Under the pieces are notes generated by a model. That model was not told where the DNA came from. It ran no database searches and saw only the letters and a list, made by a program, of their open reading frames with translations. 64,000 bases of DNA, from contig NC_089494.1 in NCBI RefSeq assembly GCF_036850765.1, forward strand, positions 58,359,809-58,423,808, read 5' to 3'. Both the position numbers and the translations under genes were made by a program. Positions 11,135 to 22,689 of the stretch are shown here, piece after piece. This stretch comes from Saccopteryx bilineata (Eukaryota; Chordata; Mammalia; Chiroptera; Emballonuridae). Positions within the stretch are counted from its first letter, which is position 1; each line of letters begins with the position of its first letter.

Positions 11135-12300
11135 TACCTATCAAATTAGATAAAAGAAAAAGGAAAATGGTTGCCCTTGGGAGTCAGATACGGAGAAGGA
11201 TGAGAAACTACTGTTTCTGATTCTAAGTCTGTACGGCCGGTGGCCACCACCATCGTGGCCATGCAGGTTCTCACTGGATTCAGGCGGATGGTAAAGAAAC
11301 AGTGGAGCCAAAAAATGGTGGACTATTCTGTGGGAGACTGCAAGCTAACAGAGTCCTTGCAGTTTAGATCTGTGGGGACAGAGGAGCGGGGGACTGGCAG
11401 TGAGTTGACAGGGTCCTTGCAGTTTAGATCTGTGGGGACAGGGGTGCGGGGGCCTGGCAGTGAGCTGACAGGGTCCTTGCAGTTTAGATCTGTGGGGACA
11501 GGGGTGCGGGGGCCTGGCAGTGAGCTGACAGGGTCCTTGCAGTTTAGATCTGTGGGGACAGGGGTGCGGGGGCCTGGCAGTGAGCTGACAGGGTCCTTGC
11601 AGTTTAGATCTGTGGGGGACAGAGGTGTGTGGGATTGGCAGTGAGCTGACAGGGTCCTTGCAGTTTAGATCTGTGGGGACAAGGGTGCGGGGGCCTGGCA
11701 GTGAGCTGACAGGGTCCTTGCAGTTTAGATCTGTGGGGGACAGAGGTGTGTGGGATTGGCAGTGAGCTGACAGGGTCCTTGCAGTTTAGATCTGTGGGGG
11801 ACAGAGGTGTGTGGGATTGGCAGTGAGCTGACAGGGTCCTTGCAGTTTAGATCTGTGGGGGACAGGGGTGCAGGGGACTGGCAGTGAGCTGACAGGGTCC
11901 TTGCTGCCCATCCCCCCACCTCACTTCCTTGATTAAGTTGGTAATGGCTAAGCTCTTCCTCATAACCTCTGATTGTTTGATTAAGTTGGTAAAGACACAC
12001 TAACTCCCCAAAGAAATCTCAGCACACCTATGCACTGCACAAGCAAGCTACTGGAGAATAATAAAACAAAGAATCCAGGGATACTCCACCTGATCCTCAA
12101 TCTAGGTTACCTAATCTTCTGCCACATTCCAGTTTTCAAGCCACACACTGCCTTATTATCTGTATAAATTCAGTCTGTCCTCCAAGCTGAGATGAAAGAA
12201 GGAATTTACAACATAGCTTCTAGAACATTAGCATGTGACCATCATTTCAGTACTTCCAGGTTGCTTCTTTTAATATTGTGAGGGGTGGGGGTGTTTTCTT
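11135..12300. repeat. unclassified block hosting the minisatellite
   Basis: The 11223-11340 part (ggccaccaccatcgtggcc and onward) and the 11900-12200 part look like the flanks of one dispersed element around a tandem array. They could be an LTR-type or composite element. I found no terminal repeats or open frame that would settle it. The open stretch across 11240-11644 exists only because the first array units are 60 bp long, and it has no recognisable domain. Confidence 0.4.
11351..11905 (+). repeat. minisatellite, nine 60/61-bp units plus a partial
   Basis: Units start at 11351, 11411, 11471, 11531, 11591, 11652, 11712, 11773 and 11834, with a partial tenth at 11895. All share gtccttgcagtttagatctg. 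Two variants alternate: a 60-bp form with ggtgcgggggcctgg (units 2-4 identical, unit 6 near-identical) and a 61-bp form with aggtgtgtgggattgg (units 5, 7, 8). Units 1 and 9 are intermediates. The identity of neighbouring units points to recent expansion and likely length variation. Confidence 0.95.
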
Positions 12301-12740
12301 TGGCAGGCTTCCGGTTAAGTGGTATGTGGTAGATACAACATTCAGTTCTGCATTCACAGTCTCCATTCACCCACCACTAGATGCCCATCATTGAAATGTA
12401 GAATCACAAATCGCATTTGGCTCTGGGCCTTTGTCAAACTGTCACTATATCTGGATAGTTCAGCCTCTTCTCTAAAAAGGGAACAAAATAGCCTGAACTT
12501 TGTTCCGGCAGACCAGTGTGGGCCACTGCGACAGGGAGCTAATTCATCATTACAGGGACCTTAGACTGTGCAAGTGGCCACCCAAGTCACTGTCATTGAA
12601 GCAGGTGGCAGTTAATCATTTCCGTAAATGATGTGGGTATGAAAACAGAGCTGATTATTGATTGCTCTTGCTCGGTAGACGAACCTTACCCATCCTCCCT
12701 GCCCTGAGCAGTGACTGTTGCCATTTTCTCTTCTTCCCAG
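12301..12740 (+). other. PDE11A: intron end before first exon
   Basis: No repeat or gene is recognised. The last 40 bases form a pyrimidine-rich tract ending in cag, the acceptor for the exon at 12741. Confidence 0.6.
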
Positions 12741-12850
12741 ACTGCCGGCTTTCAAGAGATTCTGACCGAGGTGGAAATTTTAGCGGTGATTGTGGGATGC
12801 CTGTGTCATGACCTCGACCACAGAGGAACCAACAATGCCTTCCAAGCTAA
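12741..12850 (+). CDS. PDE11A: PDE11A coding exon (first in window), HD metal-binding motif
   Basis: This exon encodes 36 codons plus two bases (phase 0 start, phase 2 end). It begins T-A-G-F-Q-E-I-L and contains [10 protein letters not shown], the class I phosphodiesterase signature. In this family the motif's His and Asp bind the catalytic zinc/magnesium pair. PDE11A hydrolyses both cAMP and cGMP in the cytosol. The 5' border follows a pyrimidine-rich tract ending in cag. The 3' border is AA|gtaagt, and the split Lys codon is completed by the first base of the next exon. The residue order across all six exons matches PDE11A as I recall it, and I judge PDE5A, PDE6 and PDE10A less likely. The preceding exon, which should carry the first metal-binding His, is outside the window, so everything before this exon is intron. 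Gene identity comes from recognising the protein, not from a search. Confidence 0.97.
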
Positions 12851-14084
12851 GTAAGTGTACTAATTGTTGTTATTTTAATGCATTCGCCTTTCTGTTCAGA
12901 GCCAAAGGTGACCGGTGCTAAAGAGTAAAGCATTAATTCCTGGCATCTGAGGCCAAGGCCACGCAGGCTTGGGCTTGTGTGTCATGAGGCCCATCCATCT
13001 TTATAATTCCCTATTCTTCTTTTAATTGCAAATTTGCCCTTCATGTCATGCTTGTTGATTTGGTCTGTCTCTGTTGACCTCAGTCAGATAACAAAGCACA
13101 GATTTTAAAGAGCTTGTTTCTTTTTCTCCTAGAAAGCTGCTTTCATGGCATTAATAAGATTTTTGGACTTGCTGCTCTAAAATCAGGGCTTGAGATTATT
13201 AAAAGAAAACTGGTCTTAGGAGATTTAAATTTTTATGAGGCAAAATATCTCTTTCTTCCACGATAGAATCTCTTCCAGGCTCTTTTAATGTAGGATATCA
13301 TTTAAACAGCAGTGAGGAAAATCACACATGAGGAATATGGCCTCTGCTCCTCCCACAGAAAGGTGGGAAGCAAACAAAGGAATTCATCATACTGAGGATG
13401 TGTAGGCCCATCATGTGCATGGACAACATGATCTGTCCCTAAGCAAGTTGGACTGGTCAAAATAGTCATTGCTCTGTGGTTCGCACTATGGCCAAGGCCA
13501 AAAACAAGCATGCTAGAAATAAGACCAAAACCCAGATCTCCTGAGTATTATACTGAGGGTCCAGTTTTATTATTTCTACTACCTGTCTGCAAACAAAATT
13601 ATATGTGAGTTAATGGGCTGGAGGGAAAAGTTAGGGGATGGAGACATCGAAGAAGGCTATGACAAAATAGTAAGATTATCTTTCAATTGACCAATTTCAA
13701 AGGCCCCCATAACAGGCGTGCCTCCATAACCTGAAACATTGTCAGGCCACCTCTATCAGGCCATCACTCTTATCCATCCTGGATGATAGCGCCGATCACT
13801 TCAAACCTCCCTTTTCAGTATCCTGTCATGTTGGACTCTTAACTTTCTGTGACATTACCGTGCAAAAACTCAGCTCCAATTCAATTTCACAATTATATTT
13901 CATGCTACTCTGTCTAGACCCTTAAAAGTTCAGGAGAAAATATCACAGTTGTGTGAGTTTGAGGTATACCAAATGTATTTTCTCCCAAATGAGCTGGATA
14001 TTTGGTACTGCCCACACTGTGTGTCTCTAGCCAGCTCCATCTCATTGCTCTCAGCAGTTCTATATACCAGACATTCTCCCTTCC
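12851..14084 (+). other. PDE11A: PDE11A intron, unique-looking stretch
   Basis: Nothing beyond the donor site gtaagtgta at its start was recognised. There is no open frame with domain likeness and no clear repeat. Confidence 0.6.
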
Positions 14085-15745
14085 TAAACCACCTCCTGTC
14101 CACCACCTCCCACTCCACTCAGCAGATCACCTTGCCTCCTCTTTCACTGAGAAAATTGGGACCATCAATCGAGAACTCCTTCAATTTCCTCCCCTGCCAT
14201 GTACAAACTTATCTACTGGCCCCATCCTTTCCTCCTAGCCCCCTATCTCAGTAAAAAGGCTGTCCTTCCTCTTCTCTGACACTAATTCCTCCACCTTGGC
14301 TTTGGAACCCTTCACCGCCCCTTCCTCCGAGACCTTGTTCCATTAATCTTCCTCTCTCTCTGCCCTGTGTCTCCCTTCTCCTTTCTACTAGCTCTCAGCA
14401 TCCTATTAACATAAACACTTCTCCCCCTTCTTAAAAAATCCCACCTCAGTCCCCGCTTCCCCCTCTTGCTGCTGTTCTATTTTTCTTCCTTCTTTCCCAG
14501 TCAGTCTGCATTGAAAGTTCATTGTCTTTGCTTCCCCAACCCTGCCCTTCCACATGGCTTCCAGTTCCACCTCACCAGGGGAATTGCTCTCAGTAATGCC
14601 ACCAACAACCCCTATTTCTAGAGCTGTGGGACATTCTTATGATCCTTCTATCTTGAACCTTCTTGCCATGAGATCCATTTTCTACCCCCTTCTTCCTAGA
14701 GTTCTCTCTTCCTTTGTCTCCCAGACAAAGTATTGCACCCACTTTTCTAGCCTTTCTTCTCATTGTGCTTCAAGGCCTCTCTCCTCCTGCCCCAGCATTC
14801 CTGACGTTCTCTCCTGTCTTCTCCTCTCTGCACAATCCCCCATGCAGGGTCTTCCTCCACCCATTTGCTGATTGGCCCCAAACCCGATCTTGGATCAATA
14901 CTTCTCTGCTTCTCTCCACTTATCCCAACTGCTTGAGGAGCACCTCCTATTGAAATCTCACAGTCACCTTCATCTCAGTCTTTCTTTTTATATTGGTCCA
15001 TTTTTCTCTTATTCTCTATCTCAGGAATAGCACCACCAGAAGTCCACAAGTCACCTAGCTTCCTTCTTTGCTCCCCTAAAATTCACATCTCTGTGTTCTT
15101 TGTCACTACTGCTTGTTTTGCATCTCTTCTGGATTGCTACCACAAACATCCCAGCTCTCCTCCTCCAATCTCTCTGCCTTGGCACTCTAGAATAATCTCT
15201 GTAATTCACAATGCTCATCAGCTCACTCTCCAGCTCAAAAGCCATTCACCAGCCTTTTGGCTTTCAGGATAATGTTCAAATTCCTTAAGTTAGCTCTTTA
15301 AGACCCTTTCTAATCAGGCTCCTGCCCATTTCTTTGGCCTAGCACCCACTCCTTCCACCCTCACCCACCAATGCATCTATGTTCCAGACACAAGGGTCCA
15401 CTTGAAGTGCTCAACGGGGTCCAACTAGTTCACTTCTCTCTGCTTCCCAGTATTGTTGCCCCTGCCTGGAATGCCCATCTTCTCCTTCTTTCCCCTGCAA
15501 GCACCCCCCCCAGGGTTCTATTCCTCCTGAGTAATCCCCTTGTCAATTTTCTCTGACCACATAATGCCCAGGCTCTGCTTTTCTAAAAGTGTGCATCTCA
15601 TTCTAATTGCTAATTTTAATTGCAGATGAGTCTCCCCTTCTTCTTGAGTTTCCAGGATGTAAAACAAGTACCAGGAGCATAATAAACATACAATGAATGT
15701 TTACTGAGTGAGTCAATGAATGAATGAATGAATTAATGAGGTTTT
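14085..15745 (+). mobile_element. ancient L2 LINE copy, 3' part
   Basis: This strongly pyrimidine-rich stretch matches remembered L2 blocks in order: a cttgcctcctctttcactga block near 14130, the ttcaggataatgttcaaa block near 15265, and the cctgcctggaatgcccatct block near 15462. It ends in a tgaatgaatgaatgaa tail near 15715. There are many substitutions and no open frame of note, as expected for a relic older than placental mammals. Confidence 0.7.
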
Positions 15746-16685
15746 AACTATTTTGCTAAAGCTTTTTAATAAAATTTTCTGATTTCTTAAATAAGTATGA
15801 TCTTTTTTTTAGGTTATCATAAAACTGTTTTTATAATCTTAAATTTGATATTGCCTTTATTTCCCCAACCCATGGGGCCTACAGAAGTGTAAACTAGATA
15901 TAATTTTATTACAGGGTCTTACAAGTCTTTATGTTTGAGTTCCTGTACCTGAATTTTATTATATTTTTTAGGATGTCTTTCTCTATTAGAACAATGACAT
16001 TATTGTACCTTCCTCTAGCCCCCTTTCTCCAGACCCCTACCATTTTCCCACTTATGCATAAAGAGATAAATATGTTAGAATTGTCTCCAGAAAACAAGAC
16101 CAAGCACCTTGTGGGTTCTTTTAAAAGTCAAGTGCGGAATATGTGTATTCTGACACCAATGGTCTTCTCCTAGAGAGAGCCTGTCACAGACAGAGGCAGC
16201 CCTCCTTGTTAGTTGACCTCTCGGGTCTTTAGATCAAGAGCACACAACTAATCAAAATCCACTTAATCACATTTTATGCCTCAGAAATTTGCAGTTGGAT
16301 TACCATGATATCAACTCAGTTAGCTGTTGACATCCACGCTGCAGATTTGAGAGCTGAGGGTGCCACAAGCTATCATGACCACATGCCAAGTGGAAAAGAA
16401 AAATGTGGAGAGAGAGAAAAATAAAGGATATATTCAGAGAGAAACAGAAATAAGAGGTTGTATAAACAGAGAAAGCAGATTTGATTCCTGGCTATACACA
16501 TCTCTACTCCTATTTTGAGGAGACCCAACCATACTTGGCTCCCTCAGACTTTCTGGTATCATTTAATCAAACCCTTTTATTTCTTTTCTTTCTTTCTTTC
16601 TTTTTTTTTTTACTGAAGCTGGTTCTAATTTATTTCTGTTCTTTGCAACTAACAGTCTCTGTTAGTTGACAATGAGAAGAACTTC
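15746..16685 (+). other. PDE11A: PDE11A intron, nothing recognised
   Basis: The stretch is AT-rich intron with a short tttc repeat near 16580. No gene or confident repeat was seen. Confidence 0.5.
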
Positions 16686-16890
16686 AATTCACTCCTGTTG
16701 ACTCTCTCAAGCACTCTCCCATATCCCTGTTAGGGTAGGTATTTTTGTATCCATTTTATGGGAGGAGCTGAGCCTCAGGAAACTCAGTAACTTGAACAAA
16801 TTCACACATCCCAGATGTAGCAGAGGGGTATTTACACCTGGCCTATCTGATTCCAAAAGCTATTCCTTAACCACTGCATCATACGCTTTT
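16686..16890 (-). repeat. MIR SINE remnant
   Basis: The order 'ccattttatggga...ctgagcctcaggaa...ctca', then 'cacatcccagatgtagcag', then 'aaccactgcatcata' is the reverse complement of the MIR core and tRNA-like head. It is strongly diverged. Confidence 0.55.
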
Positions 16891-17039
16891 TCATGACTCA
16901 GTGACATTTATTTTTGGTCTATGAGCTTCCAGTTTCTTGGCTGACTTGCCACGTATATATAAGTTCTGGAAAAATAAAATGTTATTTGACACCCAGAGAA
17001 TCAAGACATGGAGCTATAAACATCATAGAATCAAACTAG

Positions 17040-17180
17040 AACTTAGTTATATTTTTCAACACCTTAATTTTACAAAAATGGAAATGGAGATACCAAATTT
17101 TAGGTTATTTGCATAAGGTTAAGCAGTTTTCAGACATATTAGATAGGTACTAAGTCACTGGTACTAGAACTCACTTTTAT
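17040..17180 (-). repeat. possible MIR remnant
   Basis: A weak match to the reversed MIR core, with the order 'ttttacaaaaatggaaatgg' and then 'aagtcactggtactagaac'. Confidence 0.35.
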
Positions 17181-17494
17181 TTTTTTATTTATTTTTGCAT
17201 CCTCATACCATATGATCAAACCTGCTTGTTCCAAGGTGATTTGATGTGTTTCCTCAAAATGATTAAGATGGGATTTCCATCAGCCTTTCTCATATAGAGT
17301 CACCTTTGAACTTAGGACACTGAATGCCACCACCACAACCTCAGCTAAAATTTCCTAGACAATGAATGCTGATAGAGAGCTTTTATAACACAGTGAAGGA
17401 ACCATGTTTTTATTGATTAAAATAAGATTTATTCATTAAGTGTACCATATTTAGAAAATCCCTAGGAAGAAATCTTCATTCTTATTTTTTTTTT

Positions 17495-17620
17495 AATTCC
17501 CCAGCAATTGAGTGCTTCCTATGTGCAAGGCACTGTGCTAGGCATTGTGGGAGAAATAAAGAAGTATAACAAACAGTCCTTTCCCTTAAAGTATTCACAG
17601 TCTAATTTCAACCTTTCAAG
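17495..17620. repeat. ancient L2/MIR-type 3' end
   Basis: The cctatgtgcaaggcactgtg phrase and the later 'cacagtctaattt' are typical of mammal-wide old repeats. The family is not settled. Confidence 0.45.
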
Positions 17621-19210
17621 TGATTTGGATATGGAATTTAAATGTACCCATTATTATGTAAAGCAAAGCATATGCTACCTTTTATATATACATATATATA
17701 ATGGCTATAAAAACAGGAGGCATTTAGCAAGGGACAAATTACTATATAAAATGCAAAATGCCTCTACAATAAAAAGTTGTGACTTTAGTTATAACAGAGT
17801 ATGATTTATTCTCTTAGCCTTTCTGATAAGTGAACCTTTGCATTTTCATATTTTATTCTTAATTTTTAAGTATTGGAGTACGTGCCATGAATGATCAATA
17901 GGGAGAGAGGGCAGTGTTACCACAGTGGTTTGAAATTGCTCTGTTAACACCTCTCTCCTGTTTTCTCCAGGGACAGCGTTCCCCTCTCATCCCTCTCTCT
18001 CTTACAGCTGCCCCTGATGATTAAATATCAGTACCGTGCAGCTTTGTAGTATATTCTCCTAGGAGACTTCTTCTATTCATTTCTAGCATAATCTCTTATA
18101 CTCATTTCTTGGGAATGAAAAGCCATCTTGTCGCTTTCGGCCAGGTCCCAGAAGTGAAATACAGGGGCACATTAATCTGCTGTGACAGGCTAATCCCATT
18201 CCTCGCCACCTCCCAACAATGCTCAATTTCCTAATTACCTTTCATAGTTTCCTTTTTTAAAGTTTCCTGTAGGCTGTAGCTGCATACTTCTGTTAAGTCT
18301 CTTTCTCAAGGCATGTGCTTACCTAGGGAAGTTATGAAAGGACCCTTCTTTTTACATGCTTATTTTTGGTGCTATAGGGACAGAATTTTTCACTTTGACT
18401 TTTCCTTTTAATAAATTTTTCCTAAGTGTGTTGCCCGTCCAAAAAGGAAAACATTTGGTATGTTGGGATGACCTGTTCAATAATGAGCTACATGAATAAT
18501 CACATGTATAATCCTGTGCTTATGGAATTTGGAGACTTCCTCTCTCCTTCTCTCCTCCTCTCTCCACACACCCTACATAAATATATATATAAGTATAATT
18601 AATATTTTCACTATTAACATGTGTGCCTCAAAGCTACTTGTATAATAGATATACATACCATAGACGATTAAAATAAGGTGAGTGAGGTGTTGAAGTCAAT
18701 TTTTTCCATATGTGATTGATTTCATCTGGGTTTCTTTTTCATATTTGATATGAAAAAGTTGAAATATACCCTTACAGAAAATGTATTACATGAAAGACAT
18801 GGCCTCTTTTAAAAATGATTTTATGATCAAGTAAGATTGGTTCATATCACAGTGTATGTTCCCCTCCTGCAGAATCACAATGCATGTTTTCACATACTGC
18901 GAATCCTACAATGAAGAAACAGGTTAACTTTTTAAATCCAGCATTTCCTGAATTTGACCACGGGTTTTGTTTTGTTTTGTTTTTTTCATCTCTGCCCATA
19001 AAATGCCATTTAACATTGCAAATAACTTGTATTGTGTAGAATACTTTTTGATGTTTATCCTAACAGATACATTTTTTTTTTTGCCACTTATATCAAGTTT
19101 TATGACTGTGCACCTCACCCTCACTATTCTGCAAGGTCCACAGCATATAGTCGTAATGCTAAGATGGCACTCTGCTTGCAGAAAGATGAGCATTTTTAGT
19201 GCGAGCCTGG
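17621..19210 (+). other. PDE11A: PDE11A intron, nothing recognised
   Basis: The stretch is AT-rich, with short TA-rich runs near 17680 and 18580. No gene or confident repeat was seen. Confidence 0.5.
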
Positions 19211-19378
19211 GCTGAGAAAGTCTCCCATACTATTGTAAGGGGCTGTGAGCTCCTTAAGGTAAGAGCCGTGTTTTCCTCATTTTTGTATTTCACACGTTTG
19301 CAGCCTGGCATCATAATAATCATCCCTACGTGTTGGTGTGACTGAATGATAAATGAATAAATGAACAAATGAATCACA
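19211..19378 (+). repeat. L2 LINE 3' end remnant
   Basis: 'ggggctgtgagctccttaag', then 'catttttgtatttcac', then a 'tgaataaatgaacaaatgaa' tail follow the order of the L2 3' end. Confidence 0.5.
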
Positions 19379-20029
19379 GTGTCTTCATAGCATTTTCATG
19401 GCATTGGTCTGGTTCAATTGCAAAACCTACACATTATCGTGACTAACTCAGTACTGTGTGAGTGTGAGGAGAATATAAGATGAAATTGTACAAGGGAACA
19501 AAGAGGGTGTCTGAAGATGAAGATGCTCAAACCATAGCCTGTGAGATGGCTGCACTTGTACAAGCACACTGAGTCCTACTGATTGAACACAGCCATTCAG
19601 TAGCCACACGGGCCTGGGGGAGAGGGAGAGACACAGCATGGGAGGCACCAGTGTATTTGTTACAAGCCATACCCTGGTTAAAGGAAAAAATATCCTACTT
19701 AATACTGAAAAAAGAACATATAAAATGAGACCTGCTAAACCAACGTGATAAGGGGAGAGATAGTATTTTGCATCTTGACCCTACTTTATATCAATGACTC
19801 TGTTATCAGGATTCACACTGGTAAAGGCACATCTGGGCATGGCTAATTAGTAGAAACAAATTGTAGAAATCTGAGCTTGTGGTTAGTAATTAGACTAGTA
19901 GAATTTTGAATTAAACTTTGCAATTTTTTTATTGATGACAACTAGGTTGGTAACAAATTGAGAATCGAATATCAGAAATGTGTAAGTTACAATGAGTTTT
20001 TTCATTATGTAATGAGAAGTAGCTTAAAA

Positions 20030-20225
20030 ACTTGAAATTCAATACAGAACTTGGGCTTACTAGCTCTGCGACCTTGGAAAAGAAGTGTATAACTTCTCTG
20101 TAAAATGAAAAGGAAATACTATTTCATGGTTATTGTCAGGACTAGATGAAATAATGTATTAAGTTGTTAATCTGTTGCCCAGTGCATGGTATATACTTAC
20201 TCATGATAGCTATTATTGTTAATAA
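20030..20225 (+). repeat. MIR SINE remnant
   Basis: 'ttactagctctgcgaccttgg', then 'ctctgtaaaatgaaaaggaa', then 'cccagtgcatggtatatact' are MIR blocks in order. Confidence 0.6.
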
Positions 20226-21025
20226 CATTTTTATAAAATATGTTAACACACCTATTACTGTCAACCTTTCAGTTTTAAGCATGCTCTCTAGACATACCAC
20301 TGCAAGCTTATTAGGCAAGCATTCAGATGTGATATGCACATAAACTTTATATGCATATCACATGTAAATTTGAAGTATCTTAGAATTTCCAAGGCCAGGA
20401 CAAATATAGCCAAGACACAATACATTATGCTTTTTGAAAAATGTATTTTCATAAAAATAAACTATGTTAAAAAAAGATAATACCTAACATTAAATATTAA
20501 TTACTGATTACTAAGATTAGCCTAACAAATGTTCACTTATTAAATGATATTGATTAAGGCAAGATTTAAAGAAATAACACATACCTGATTAAAATCTAGT
20601 ACCCTCTTTACTAAATCTATTCATAATAATCCCTACAGAACTTGACTCTGCTTGTTACCTCAACATGTGGTCAGCGCTGGGTCTTTCCAAGGGCCCTCGA
20701 GCTGCCCATGATCTTCGACTGCCTCACACTGGAGATGGAAGGCAGTGCAAGACTGAAATCCTTCACGTTGTATACTTAGATGCAGTCTTTGCTCCTTTCA
20801 CTAGCAGGGCAAGACTGTGAGCATCAATCTCCAGTGTTTCCAAGTTAAGGCCACATTGCCTTTTCAATGTCTAAACTCCTTATGAGCAACAAAGAACAAC
20901 ACAAGGACCTGGACAGGTCCTCAACTGAATGTGATGACTAAGCTTTAAACCTTAGGATTCTCTGGATCTCTCCTGACTCTTAAAATGCTCTGAATCCTAC
21001 ATCAAAAGTACTGGAAATGAACATA
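20226..21025 (+). other. PDE11A: PDE11A intron, nothing recognised
   Basis: No gene or repeat could be assigned in this AT-rich stretch. Confidence 0.5.
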
Positions 21026-21037
21026 CTTGAACATTTA

Positions 21038-21389
21038 TTTTATCTAATTTTATTAATTTTTTTAGTGAAGGGGGAGAGAGAGAGAGAGAGAAAGAAAGAC
21101 AGATAGACAAGAGAGAGATGAGAAGCATTAACTTGTAGTTGTGGCACTTTAGTTGTTCATTGATTGCTTTCTCATATGTGTCTTGACCAGGGGGCTCCAG
21201 CCAAGCCAGTGACCCCTTGCTCAAGCTAGCAACCTTGGGCTCAAGTCAGCAACCATAGAGTCATGTCTGTGATACCACGCTCAAGCAGGGAACGCCATGC
21301 TTAAGCCGTGACCTCAGAGTTTCAAACCTGGGCCCTCAGCATCCCAGGTTGACACTCGATCCACTGCACCTTTACCTGGTCAGGCCACC
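21038..21389 (-). mobile_element. tRNA-derived SINE, long type
   Basis: On the minus strand the head starts gcctgacc, followed by repeated 'ttgagc' phrases and an 'aatcaatgaacaactaaa' segment, then GA-rich sequence. Target duplications cttgaacattta are at 21026-21037 and 21390-21401. Confidence 0.85.
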
Positions 21390-21547
21390 CTTGAACATTT
21401 AAATGAACACTTGACCAGACTGAAACTGTTGAGGAATGGGTTGTTCTACATAAGCAAAATGTAAAGATAATTCAAAATGATTCTTTCAATTATCAAGTAA
21501 TATGTTATTTCTTTAATAAAAATATTATTGTGTTTTTATTATTAATT

Positions 21548-21652
21548 AATAATAAACCTACTACATGCCAGGTACTAATAGGCACTTTGAAGTATTTAAT
21601 TGTATTCTCATAAATAACAGGTGAAGTAGATAGTATTATCATAATTTTAGAG
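21548..21652 (-). repeat. MIR SINE remnant cut by a LINE-1
   Basis: 'ctacatgccaggtactaata' and 'gtagatagtattatc' match the reversed MIR core. The LINE-1 at 21667 is inserted at its edge. Confidence 0.5.
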
Positions 21653-22361
21653 ACAAACTGAGTCTTTTTTAATTAATTAATTTATTTGTGTTTACATAGA
21701 TTCTAGTGTCTCCCCAAATGCATCCCTCCTCCCCTGTATTCCCCTCAACATCTCCTTTACCCCCTCCCAACAGCTCCCTGCCCCCTTCCCTTCAGGTTTA
21801 ATTCCATTCCTCAGTTCACATTGTTCATTGGATTCCTCAAATGAGTGAGGTCATATGATATTTTTCTTTCTCTGCCTGGCTTATTTCATTCAACATAATA
21901 GTTTCCAGGTCTATCCATGTTGTGGCAAAAGGTAATATTTCCTTCTTTTTCATGGCCCCATAGTATTCCATTGTATATATGTACCACTGCTTTTTAATCT
22001 ACTCGTCCACTGATGGACAGTTGGGCTGTTTCCAGATCTTCGCTATTGTGAACAATGCTGCCATAAACATGGGGGTTCATTTCTTTTTATGAGTCAGTGA
22101 TATGGTGTCCTTAGGCTATATTCCTATAAGTGGAATGGCTGGGTCAAAAGGTCGTTCCATTTTTAATTTTTTGAGGAATTTCCATACTGTTTTCCACAGT
22201 GGCTGCACCAGTCTGCATTCTCACCAGCAGTGCAGAAGGGTTCCCCTTTCTCCACATCCTCACCAGCACCCATCGTGTATTGTTTTGTTGATGAGCACCA
22301 TTCTGACTGGTGTAAGGTGGTACCTCATTGTGATTTTAATTTGCATTTCTCTAATGATTAG

Positions 22362-22689
22362 TGTAAGGTATTTTTCCCCACCAAGAAGGAAGGAAGAGGG
22401 CTCGGAGCCGCAAAGTGTGGAATAAGTAAACGGCTTTATTGAGTACAGAGCGCACATCCCGCCCGGCAAGGTTCCCTGGTCCCGAGGAAAGAAACATGAT
22501 ATTTAAAGGGTCCCTCTAGGGAAGTGGAGCTACTATGACGTGGTGAAATTTCACTGGCTGGCAGATGATCACTTCTTTCCAAATGGTTCCTGGGATGCTT
22601 CCTTTGGCGGGCTTGATTGTGGGCAGTCCTAGCCAAAGTGGGCGGGTCTGAGTTCCTACGTGACCATGCCTCTATCCACCGACCTTACA
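22362..22689 (-). mobile_element. solo LTR of an endogenous retrovirus, nested in LINE-1
   Basis: The 328-bp segment opens tgtaaggt and closes accttaca, a perfect short inverted repeat with TG...CA ends. The 5-bp duplication attag flanks it at 22357-22361 and 22690-22694. On the minus strand it holds a TATA-like ttaaatatc near 22500 and an AATAAAG polyadenylation signal near 22433-22439, in the right order for a promoter and R region. No internal retroviral sequence is left, so the two LTRs have recombined. Confidence 0.85.

Noticed and set aside
11240..11644. A 134-codon open frame with four repeated peptide units
   Set aside because: The openness comes from the 60-bp length of the first minisatellite units. 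The frame breaks as soon as the 61-bp unit appears, and no domain is recognisable.
11351..11905. A CRISPR-like array
   Set aside because: The repeats are head-to-tail 60/61-bp units without distinct spacers, and the DNA is mammalian. It is a minisatellite.
14554..14953. Open frames in the pyrimidine-rich stretch
   Set aside because: They lie in an L2 relic whose CT-rich composition lowers the stop frequency. No protein family is seen.
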